Of a stretch of DNA of 27,486 nt, positions 15,314 to 21,959 are shown piece by piece. The DNA lies in NCBI GenBank assembly GCA_022599995.1, contig JAHZLG010000181.1, positions 1-27,486 of the forward strand. The letters are read 5' to 3'. Below the pieces are notes generated by a model that had not been told where the DNA came from, searched no databases, and saw only the letters and a list, made by a program, of their open reading frames with translations. Each line of letters starts with the position of its first letter. Position 1 is the first letter of the stretch. Source of the DNA: Alphaproteobacteria bacterium. GTDB lineage: Bacteria; Pseudomonadota; Alphaproteobacteria; CBDBCS01; JAHZLG01. A program made the position numbers and the translations under genes.

Positions 15314-18300
15314 ATGCCCGACCATTCCGCCGACGCCACGGCAGCCTCTGTGCTTTTGCCCAAAACGAGCTTTCCGATGCGGGGCAACCTCGCCAAACGC
15401 GAACCCGACATGTTGAAGCATTGGGCCGCCATCCAGTTGAATGACACGCGCAAGGCACGCGCCGATGCTTTCGATCACGATGATCCGCGTCCGTCTTACT
15501 CCTTGCTGGACGGGCCTCCCTATGCCAATGGGCATCTCCATATTGGGCATGCGGTGAACAAGATTCTGAAGGATGTCGTGGTGCGCAGCCGCTTTCTCCT
15601 TGGCTATCGGGTGTTTTATCAGCCCGGATGGGATTGCCACGGGCTGCCCATCGAGTGGAAAATAGAAGAGCAAATCCGTGCCGAGGGCAAGACGCGCGAC
15701 TCCCTCTCGGTTTTGGAAATCCGCCAACGCTGCCAAGCTTTTGCCAAGGGGTGGGTTGATGTGCAGCGCGAGGAGTTTCAACGCATGGGCATGATGGTGG
15801 ACTGGGACAACCCCTATCTCACCATGACTCCGGCCGTGCAAGCGACCATCGTGCGGGAGCTCGGGCATTTCCTGATGAACGGCGGGTTGTATCAGGGCAA
15901 AAAGCCGGTGATGTGGTCGGTGGTCGAACAGACCGCCCTCGCCGATGCCGAGATCGAGTATCACGATCGCACCTCGCCGAGTATCGATGTGGCATTTCCG
16001 TTGGTCGACGCGGGTGGTGCGACCGGTGCGACCGGGGCGTCCGATGCGACCGGGGCGACCGGGGCGTCCGATGCGACCGGGGCGACCGGGGGGTCCGATG
16101 CGACCGGGGCGACCGGGGCGACCGGGGCGACCGGGGCGGACATCGAAGCCGCCCTGTCGGGGGCATCGATCGTCATCTGGACAACAACCCCGTGGACAAT
16201 CCCCAGTAATCGCGCCATCGCCTATGCTGATGCGATCGATTATGTCGTGGTGGCAGTGACACGCGACGGTGCTATCCGCAAATTAGTGATCGCGAAGGCC
16301 TTGCTCGAGGCCTTCTTGGCACGGGTCAATGCCTATGTCCCTCCCTCCGATGCGCCTGCCTCCGATATGCCTGCGGGTGTCGCGCGCGCAACTGTGTTGG
16401 TCGAGTGCAAGGGACACCACCTCGCCGGGAAGGTCTGTCTCCACCCGTGGCACGCCCTTGATCCGCAGTATCATCGCGCGACCCCTTTGTTGCCCGGCGA
16501 CCACGTGACCGACACCGCGGGAACGGGGTTTGTCCATATCGCCCCCGGCCACGGAGAAGAGGATTTCGAGCTGGGCCTTGTCCATGACCTGCCCAATCCG
16601 GACACCATCTCTTCGCACGGGCAATTTCTCGACACCGTCGCCCTGATGGCAGGACAAACAGTCATCGATGCCGAAACTGGGAAATATGGCAACGCCAATA
16701 AGGCCGTGACCGCCCTGCTTGTCCAAAGCAACGCCCTGTTGAGCGAGGGGAAAATCCGTCACTCCTACCCGCATTCGTGGCGGTCGAAGGCCCCGCTGAT
16801 CTTCCGCAACACTTCGCAGTGGTTCATCTCGATGACCACGAACGGGTTACGCAACACCTCATTGCGGGCACTGAAGGGCGTGGACTTCTACCCGCCGGCC
16901 GGACGCGCCCGGCTGACCTCTATGATCGAGGCGCGCCCCGATTGGTGCATCTCACGACAACGCGCATGGGGGGTGCCGTTGCCGATCTTTGTGCACCGCG
17001 CATCGGGAGAGCCACTTCGCGACCAAGCCATGCTCGATCGAATTGCCGAAGCCTTCGCTACCCATGGCGCCGACTGCTGGTTCGACCGCGACCCCGCCGA
17101 ATTTCTGGGGGACGACTATGACCCCGCCGACTACACACAGGTAACCGATATTGCCGATGTCTGGTTTGACTCCGGCTCGGCCTACGTATTCGGATTGGAG
17201 CGGCTCGGGTTGCCGGTGCCGGCTGATCTGTTCCTCGAGGGGTCTGACCAACACCGCGGGTGGTTTCATTCGTCCTTGTTGCATGCTGCAGGCACGCGCG
17301 GGATTGCCCCTTATCGTCATTTGCTGACACACGGTTTTGCCCTCGACGGCGAGGGGCGGAAAATGTCCAAGTCGCTGGGCAACATTATTGCCCCCCAAAA
17401 GGTGATGTCTCAGTACGGGGCTGATATTCTGCGCCTGTGGGTGGTGATGTCGGATTACACCGAAGACCTGCGCATCTCCGACCTGATCCTCAAGCAGACG
17501 GCCGAAAGCTACCGCAGGATTCGCAACACCCTGCGCTGGTTGTTGGGTAACCTCGCCGCACATCCGATCCCCGCCGAGGAGGACGTGCAACTGGACGCCC
17601 TTGATCGCTACGTGCTCCACCGGTTGCATCACACCAATGTCGCGATTCTGGCTGCCTACGACACCTATCAATTCACCCATGCCATGCGGCTTGCGCACGA
17701 TTTTTGTGCCGTCGAGCTCTCTGCCTTGTACTTCGACATTCGGAAAGATCGCATGTATTGCGATGCTCCGTCTGATCGCCTGCGGCAGGGGGCGGTGTTT
17801 GTGCTCGACCGGGTGTTCGCAGGGTTGGTGCGTTGGTTTGCGCCAGTCCTTTGCTTCACCAGCGAAGAGGCGTGGATGACGCGGCATCGCGAAGCTAATG
17901 CCACGACTGCGGACGCCCTCGAATCGGTGCACCTCGCCACCAAGGTTGATTTCCCTGACCATTGGCACGACCCTGCGTACGCGGCGCAGTTTTCGGCTCT
18001 CTTGCCGGTGCGCGATGCGGTGAATGGTGTCCTTGAACAGGCCCGCCGCGACGGAGTCGTGAAATCTGGCCTCGAAGCGTCGATCACCTTGCCCGCCGGG
18101 ATCGCTGCCGATGCTGCTGCGGCTGGCCTTGACCTTGCCACCCTTGCCGACTTCTTTATCGTCTCGGCCGTGCACATCGCGCCTGTCGAGGACGGGGAAA
18201 CAGCCGCCGAAAACCACGAGGGCATACAAGTCGCGGTTTCCCCTCTCACCGCCCATGCCGACTATCGGCGGTGTGACCGGTGCTGGCGTTATACGCCAAC

Positions 18301-18370
18301 CGAGGAATCGATGTGCGGTAGGTGCGAAACCGTTACCCGCGAAACCGTTGTCCGTGATAGCGGTGCCTAA
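15314..18370 (+). CDS. ileS: Isoleucyl-tRNA synthetase with a collagen-like insertion in the editing domain
   Basis: IleS charges tRNA-Ile and hydrolyses mischarged Val-tRNA-Ile. The 1018-residue product has the class I motifs: HIGH in NGHLHIGHAVNK near residue 76 and KMSKS in EGRKMSKSLGN near 682. It has the editing-domain Thr-rich motif TTTPWTIPSN, the tRNA-contact region WCISRQRAWGVPLPIF, and a C-terminal zinc site CDRCWRY plus CGRCE near 986-1010. Residues of about 235-276 are a Gly/Ala/Thr/Ser/Asp insertion (ATGATGASD units) within CP1, just ahead of TTTPWT; E. coli IleS has an ordinary segment there. I chose the ATG at 15314; the open frame to 15218 only translates the C-rich leader as Pro/Ser. 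No Shine-Dalgarno. The stop codon is inside a 14-bp repeat array. Confidence 0.96.
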   Translation: MPDHSADATAASVLLPKTSFPMRGNLAKREPDMLKHWAAIQLNDTRKARADAFDHDDPRPSYSLLDGPPYANGHLHIGHAVNKILKDVVVRSRFLLGYRVFYQPGWDCHGLPIEWKIEEQIRAEGKTRDSLSVLEIRQRCQAFAKGWVDVQREEFQRMGMMVDWDNPYLTMTPAVQATIVRELGHFLMNGGLYQGKKPVMWSVVEQTALADAEIEYHDRTSPSIDVAFPLVDAGGATGATGASDATGATGASDATGATGGSDATGATGATGATGADIEAALSGASIVIWTTTPWTIPSNRAIAYADAIDYVVVAVTRDGAIRKLVIAKALLEAFLARVNAYVPPSDAPASDMPAGVARATVLVECKGHHLAGKVCLHPWHALDPQYHRATPLLPGDHVTDTAGTGFVHIAPGHGEEDFELGLVHDLPNPDTISSHGQFLDTVALMAGQTVIDAETGKYGNANKAVTALLVQSNALLSEGKIRHSYPHSWRSKAPLIFRNTSQWFISMTTNGLRNTSLRALKGVDFYPPAGRARLTSMIEARPDWCISRQRAWGVPLPIFVHRASGEPLRDQAMLDRIAEAFATHGADCWFDRDPAEFLGDDYDPADYTQVTDIADVWFDSGSAYVFGLERLGLPVPADLFLEGSDQHRGWFHSSLLHAAGTRGIAPYRHLLTHGFALDGEGRKMSKSLGNIIAPQKVMSQYGADILRLWVVMSDYTEDLRISDLILKQTAESYRRIRNTLRWLLGNLAAHPIPAEEDVQLDALDRYVLHRLHHTNVAILAAYDTYQFTHAMRLAHDFCAVELSALYFDIRKDRMYCDAPSDRLRQGAVFVLDRVFAGLVRWFAPVLCFTSEEAWMTRHREANATTADALESVHLATKVDFPDHWHDPAYAAQFSALLPVRDAVNGVLEQARRDGVVKSGLEASITLPAGIAADAAAAGLDLATLADFFIVSAVHIAPVEDGETAAENHEGIQVAVSPLTAHADYRRCDRCWRYTPTEESMCGRCETVTRETVVRDSGA
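16018..16138. repeat. 9-bp/27-bp nested repeat within ileS
   Basis: The basic unit is GCGACCGGG, organised three times as a 27-bp unit in which every third block is replaced by GCGTCCGAT or similar, then four simple units. It encodes (A/D)TG and ASD triplets. The frame is kept and conserved IleS sequence resumes immediately at both ends. Confidence 0.92.
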
Positions 18371-18427
18371 TTAGCCGTGCCCCAATAGCGGTGCCTAAGT
18401 AGCCGTGCCTCAATAGCGGTGCCCAAG
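18358..18427. repeat. Five 14-bp units starting inside the end of ileS
   Basis: Units alternate TAGCGGTGCCTAAT and TAGCCGTGCCCCAA types, so the higher-order period is 28 bp. The first unit carries the last codons and TAA stop of ileS. The remaining units extend into the ileS-lspA gap. Confidence 0.9.
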
Positions 18428-18536
18428 ACGCATCGCACGCCCTTTATGCGCGGCAGTCGCCCTCGTCCGAGCCCCATCACGGCGTGGGGGGGCAGGTGAT
18501 TTCGTCCCATCGCACGCCCCTCGCCATTCAAGCACC

Positions 18537-19046
18537 ATGTCTATCAAGTACAAATATGCCGTTGCCATTATGATGGCAGTTCTGGTCACCGATCAGCTCA
18601 CCAAGCTTGGCATCTACAGCATCCGCGCCTCGCAGGGGTTCATCACCGAGGTCTTGCCGATCTTCAACATCGTGATGGTGTACAATTTCGGCATTAGTTT
18701 TGGTCTTTTCCAAGCCGATTCTGCGCTGAGTCGCTGGGGGCTGGTCGTGGTGACCTCGGTGGTCGTGTTGGTGCTGGTGGTGATGCTCACCCGGGCGCAG
18801 AGCTGGTATCGTGTCGTCTTCCTTTCCATGATCATTGGCGGGGCAACCGGCAATATCATCGACCGTATCTGGTTCGGAAAGGTCATCGACTTCCTTGATT
18901 TTCATCTGGGGGCGTGGCACTGGCCGTCGTTCAATATCGGCGATATCGGTATTGTGCTAGGGGCGTTTATGTATATCTTGGAAAGTCGCCTCGCCCCCCA
19001 CCCCACGCGCGATGACGATAACGACCACGAGGAAGAAGAGTGGTAA
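18537..19046 (+). CDS. lspA: Lipoprotein signal peptidase (signal peptidase II)
   Basis: LspA is an inner-membrane aspartyl protease that removes the signal peptide of diacylglyceryl-modified prolipoproteins. The 169-residue product has four predicted membrane segments. Its motifs are VTDQLTK near the N-terminus, VYNFGISFG, GGATGNIIDRIWFGKVIDF with the first catalytic Asp, and FNIGDIGIVLG with the second (the family more often has FNxAD). The tail after the last helix is very acidic (DDDNDHEEEEW). It follows ileS on the same strand, a gene pair often seen together in Proteobacteria, with a 166-bp gap containing the 14-bp repeats. No Shine-Dalgarno precedes the ATG. Confidence 0.94.
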   Translation: MSIKYKYAVAIMMAVLVTDQLTKLGIYSIRASQGFITEVLPIFNIVMVYNFGISFGLFQADSALSRWGLVVVTSVVVLVLVVMLTRAQSWYRVVFLSMIIGGATGNIIDRIWFGKVIDFLDFHLGAWHWPSFNIGDIGIVLGAFMYILESRLAPHPTRDDDNDHEEEEW

Positions 19047-19142
19047 TTCCTTGCTGCCCTTGCCCTGCCCCGTGCTCCTCTTTTCGCTTCATTTCGCTTC
19101 ATTTCTCCCGCAATTCCTCCTTACCCCATAGAAACACCTTCG

Positions 19143-20435
19143 ATGACTGACTCGGTTGCTCCTTCTTTCAAAGTTCACGATCTTGCCCTTGCCGACTGGG
19201 GGCGTCTCGAGATCACCCTGGCAGAAAACGAAATGCCCGGGTTGATGATGCTTCGTACCCTGTACGCTGCCGACAAACCCCTCGCTGGGGCACGGATAGC
19301 CGGGTGCATTCATATGACCATTCAAACGGCGGTGCTGATCGAAACATTGATTGCCCTCGGGGCCGAGGTGAAATGGTCATCGTGCAACCTGTTCTCGACC
19401 CAAGACCACGCGGCGGCTGCCCTTGCGCGCGATGGCATCCCCGTCTTTGCGTGGAAGGGGGAGACCGAAGAAGAGTATTGGTGGTGCATCCGCCAGACCC
19501 TCGATGGATGGACGCCCAATTTGTTACTCGACGATGGGGGCGATCTGACGGGGCTCGTCCATAGTGATTATGCCTCCTTGATCGACGGCATCCGTGGCGT
19601 GTCCGAAGAGACCACCACCGGGGTGATGATACTCAATCGCCTGCACCAGGAGGGGGCATTGAAAATGCCGGCTATCAGTGTGAATGATTCCGTAACCAAG
19701 TCCAAATTCGACAACGTCTATGGGTGTCGGGAGAGCCTTGTCGATGCCATCCGACGCGCCACCGATCTGATGATGGCGGGCAAGACTGCTGTCGTGTGTG
19801 GTTATGGCGACGTTGGCAAGGGCTCGGCGGCATCGTTGCGCAATGCTGGGTGCCGGGTGCAGGTTACCGAAATCGACCCTATTTGCGCCTTACAGGCCTC
19901 GATGGACGGGTATGCGGTGGTGTCGCTCACTGACGTGGCGGCAGATGCCGACATCGTGGTCACTGCGACGGGGAATGCTGGGATCGTCACCCTCGAGCAC
20001 ATGCGTGCCATGAAGGACCTTGCGGTTGTCTGCAACATTGGGCATTTCGACAATGAGATCGAGGTCGAGGCACTCCGTAACCTCCAGTGGACGTCGATCA
20101 AGCCTCAGGTTGACCAGATCACCTTCCCCGACGGCAAGCGGCTGGTGTTGCTGGCAGAGGGCAGACTTGTGAATTTGGGCTGTGCGACCGGGCATCCGAG
20201 CTTTGTCATGTCGACCTCGTTCACCAATCAGGTGCTGGCACAGATCGAATTATGGCAACGCGGCACCGACTACGCGGTCGGCGTGCACCGCCTGCCCCGC
20301 CACCTTGATGAGACGGTCGCACGATACCATCTGCCGAAGCTGGGGGCGAAGCTCACCACCCTTACCGAGGCACAGGCCGACTATATTGGCGTGTCGGTGG
20401 ATGGCCCCTATAAGGACGCCACCTATCGTTATTGA
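19143..20435 (+). CDS. ahcY: S-adenosylhomocysteine hydrolase
   Basis: AhcY cleaves S-adenosylhomocysteine to homocysteine and adenosine, relieving product inhibition of methyltransferases such as RsmI. The 430-residue product shows CIHMTIQTAVLIETLIALGA near the N-terminus, NLFSTQDHAAAA, LLDDGGDLTGLVH, SVNDSVTKSKFDNVYGCRES with the active-site Lys/Asp, and the NAD-binding VCGYGDVGKGSA near 220. NIGHFDNEIE and the C-terminal KDATYRY follow; the last replaces the common KPDHYRY but keeps the end Lys and Tyr. It lacks the insertion of about 35-40 residues that many proteobacterial AhcY proteins have after DDGGD. The start fits the family. The leader is T/C-rich with no Shine-Dalgarno, and no SAH riboswitch is recognisable in the 96-bp gap after lspA. 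Confidence 0.95.
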   Translation: MTDSVAPSFKVHDLALADWGRLEITLAENEMPGLMMLRTLYAADKPLAGARIAGCIHMTIQTAVLIETLIALGAEVKWSSCNLFSTQDHAAAALARDGIPVFAWKGETEEEYWWCIRQTLDGWTPNLLLDDGGDLTGLVHSDYASLIDGIRGVSEETTTGVMILNRLHQEGALKMPAISVNDSVTKSKFDNVYGCRESLVDAIRRATDLMMAGKTAVVCGYGDVGKGSAASLRNAGCRVQVTEIDPICALQASMDGYAVVSLTDVAADADIVVTATGNAGIVTLEHMRAMKDLAVVCNIGHFDNEIEVEALRNLQWTSIKPQVDQITFPDGKRLVLLAEGRLVNLGCATGHPSFVMSTSFTNQVLAQIELWQRGTDYAVGVHRLPRHLDETVARYHLPKLGAKLTTLTEAQADYIGVSVDGPYKDATYRY

Positions 20436-20500
20436 TCAGCATTGATCGTCGATACTGATGCTCGGTATTGCTTGGTGTTGCGCCGTGGCATCGAGCGCGA

Positions 20501-20676
20501 GGCGGCTAGTCGTCTTGGCGGTTAGCCGCCTTGGTGGCTAGTCGTCTTGGTGGTTGGCCGTCTTGGCGGCTAGCCGTCTTGGTGGTTAGTCGTCTTGGCG
20601 GTTAGCCGTCTTGGTGGTTGGCCGTCTTGGCGGTTAGCCGCCTTGGTGGCTAGTCGCCTTGGTGGCTAGTCGCCGC
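20501..20676. repeat. Array of eleven 16-bp palindromic units downstream of ahcY
   Basis: Eleven units of exactly 16 bp, consensus GGYGGYTAGYCGYCTT. The first 14 bases of each are a dyad: GGCGGTTAGCCGCC and GGCGGCTAGCCGTC pair almost fully, and variants such as GGTGGCTAGTCGCC pair through G-T wobbles in RNA. The array starts 66 bp after the ahcY stop and ends directly against the T tract of the minus-strand terminator at 20677. Confidence 0.92.
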
Positions 20677-20886
20677 AAAAAAGAAGCCGCCGACCTCAAG
20701 CGAGGATCGACGGCTTATCAAGGAGGAAACGCCAAGTGCAATAAAGCACTCCAAGCCCAAAGGCTTGACCCTTTCTACATAGGTGCTGCTTGGATGCGTT
20801 GCAACATGATTGGCGGAATTTATTTTGCAGTGCGAAGTGACCCCGACACGACAATCCCGCATCCACTTGGCAGTTTCCTCCATAGT
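20675..20886 (-). ncRNA. Candidate structured small RNA, 6S-like in outline
   Basis: About 210 nt on the minus strand. A 17-bp closing stem with one bulge joins 20864-20881 to 20722-20738 (GGAGGAAAC...GCCAAGTG). Inside it are an apical stem (20858-20865 with 20791-20798, then 20852-20856 with 20808-20812) and a small hairpin on the 3' arm (CAAGCC/GGCTTG, 20752-20767). A strong terminator follows, and GATAAT at 20898-20893 is a good -10 box. Closing stem, 3'-arm hairpin and apical stem are the outline of 6S RNA, but the 5' side of the bubble is short and I cannot match conserved 6S bases. That it is an RNA gene is fairly likely; its identity is open. The short open frame across it is not credible. 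Confidence 0.55.
20677..20714 (-). terminator. Rho-independent terminator of the candidate ncRNA
   Basis: On the minus strand the bases 20714-20686 form a 12-bp stem with one bulged T around a GCTT loop (GCCGTCGATCCTC / GAGGTCGGCGGC), followed by TTCTTTTTT. There is no T run on the plus-strand side. It requires a minus-strand transcript upstream, where no protein gene exists. Confidence 0.85.
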
Positions 20887-20892
20887 CGCCGA

Positions 20893-20898
20893 ATTATC
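20893..20898 (-). promoter_or_regulatory. Candidate -10 box of the ncRNA
   Basis: GATAAT on the minus strand places a start point at about 20886, just before the closing stem. The upstream hexamer at the expected distance (TCACAT or GTCACA) is a weak -35 box. Confidence 0.4.
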
Positions 20899-21116
20899 AC
20901 GTTATTTTGAATGTGATGTGACTCCCTTTTCGCATCGTGATGTGCCGAATATTCTGTTGCAATGCAACAATAACGCCGCCGCATCGAATCAAGGGCAAGC
21001 CATGCGACGGTCTGCTGTGCCTGTCTTTTGTTTTGGCGTCGTTCTTCTGCATCGGGGCAGGGCACAGTCATGGTGCAGGAAGCGACTTCCTTATCGGTGC
21101 TCTCGCGTTGTCCGCT
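20899..21116. other. Non-coding stretch between the ncRNA and the CTAG cluster
   Basis: No gene seen. It contains a perfect 15-bp dyad TGTTGCAATGCAACA at 20955-20969, similar in type to the phasin operator candidate and about 70 bp upstream of the ncRNA start. Confidence 0.5.
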
Positions 21117-21182
21117 CACTAGTGATCCACACTAGTGTGGCACGCTAGCTAGCTAGCTAGTGAGCTTGCACACTAGTGTGCA
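21117..21182. repeat. Cluster of CTAG-centred palindromes upstream of hdaA
   Basis: Within 66 bp there are three copies of CACTAGTG (21117, 21130, 21171), the perfect palindromes CCACACTAGTGTGG (21127-21140) and TGCACACTAGTGTGCA (21167-21182), and a run of four GCTA units (21144-21160). CTAG is normally rare in proteobacterial DNA. The cluster ends 24 bp before the hdaA start and may be an operator region. Confidence 0.85.
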
Positions 21183-21206
21183 CGGTGACTTATTGATCTT
21201 TGGAAT

Positions 21207-21914
21207 TTGTCCTTGTCCCTTTTGCCACTCCACTATGACTGCGACCGATCAGCCGAGCGGTTTGCGGTAACCGATGCCCACGCATCGCTGTTGGCGGCAA
21301 TCCAGCAGGCTCGATCGACCCCGAGCACCCAAGACTTGCCTGTGCTGGTCTGCGGCCCCCCACGCAGCGGCAAAACGCATTTTGGCAACTGGTGGCAGCA
21401 TCATGATGCGTTACGTGGTCAGCCAGCGCGCGTCTGGGACATCACCCCGCAGCAGTGGGAAACCGCCCTTACCGATGACGGTGCCGCCAAGACACTGATC
21501 GCCACCCTCGATCAGTGGAAGACGCCCGCACGGCATCAACGCTTGATTCTCGCCCCGATCAGCCTTGCGCACCTCGTCGGAGGCGCAGACATTGCTCCTT
21601 CGCCTCTGCCCCGGTGGCCGGAGTTGCGATCACGCCTGCTCACCTTGCCCCACGGCAGCATGCCCGCCGCCGATGACGCCCTTTGCATGGCGGTGGCGCG
21701 CAAGGTCGCCCGCGATCGCGGACTAGACGTTGAGGCACAGCCCTTTCAAGGGTTTGTCGAGGTGCTTGTCCGCAACACCCGGCGCCGGATCGATGCCATC
21801 GAAGACCGGGTGATTGCCTTTCATGCCTTCGCCCAAGAGCGGTCGCTTTCTCCTTCGACGCACAGCTTTGCGGCCTATGCCCGTGCAACGGCAGTCGCTA
21901 GCGACTGCCGCTAG
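21207..21914 (+). CDS. hdaA: HdaA/Hda-like DnaA-paralogue ATPase, degenerate
   Basis: Hda-type proteins bind the sliding clamp and stimulate ATP hydrolysis by DnaA to prevent over-initiation. The 235-residue product matches this family in length and layout. An N-terminal clamp-binding-like LSLLPLHYD is followed by an AAA+ P-loop CGPPRSGKTHFGNWW near residue 50. WPELRSRLLTLPHGSMPAADDALCMAVARKVARDRGLDV corresponds in position to the DnaA domain III end and lid, and a helical C-terminus follows. A Walker B acidic pair is not evident: the equivalent region reads TLIATLDQWK. No ATG or GTG is available between the in-frame stop at 21186 and the P-loop, so I use TTG at 21207; TTG at 21213 is also possible. 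The last codons lie in a 22-bp perfect palindrome. No Shine-Dalgarno. Identity is likely but not certain because of the divergence. Confidence 0.7.
   Translation: MSLSLLPLHYDCDRSAERFAVTDAHASLLAAIQQARSTPSTQDLPVLVCGPPRSGKTHFGNWWQHHDALRGQPARVWDITPQQWETALTDDGAAKTLIATLDQWKTPARHQRLILAPISLAHLVGGADIAPSPLPRWPELRSRLLTLPHGSMPAADDALCMAVARKVARDRGLDVEAQPFQGFVEVLVRNTRRRIDAIEDRVIAFHAFAQERSLSPSTHSFAAYARATAVASDCR
21889..21910. repeat. 22-bp perfect palindrome at the 3' end of hdaA
   Basis: CGGCAGTCGC joined to TAGCGACTGCCG is its own reverse complement. It encodes the final residues ending SDCR and lies just before the stop codon. It contains CTAG at its centre, like the cluster upstream of the gene. No T run follows, so it is not a standard terminator. 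Confidence 0.9.
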
Positions 21915-21917
21915 GGT

Positions 21918-21959
21918 AATGCCCACGATCAAGCCCTGCTCATCGTGGAGCGGGGCATT
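21918..21959. terminator. Hairpin between convergent hdaA and the SMP-30 gene
   Basis: CCACGAT (21923-21929) pairs with ATCGTGG (21942-21948), and AATGCC (21918-21923) can pair with GGCATT (21954-21959) beyond a bulge. It spans the gap and the last codons of the minus-strand gene. It could terminate both transcripts, but a T run is absent. Confidence 0.3.

Noticed and set aside
16952..18256. 434-codon open frame antisense to ileS
   Set aside because: ileS is unambiguous across this span.
19047..19142. SAH riboswitch before ahcY
   Set aside because: The gap is a T/C-rich stretch of 96 bp with no stable stems of the SAH riboswitch type.
20650..20883. 77-codon minus-strand open frame across the candidate ncRNA
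   Set aside because: It covers the closing stem and the terminator hairpin, runs into the 16-bp array and has no protein-family resemblance. The RNA structure explains the sequence better.
21123..21131. DnaA box or replication-origin signal before hdaA
   Set aside because: Only one near-match (TGATCCACA) is present, with no cluster of boxes and no AT-rich unwinding region.
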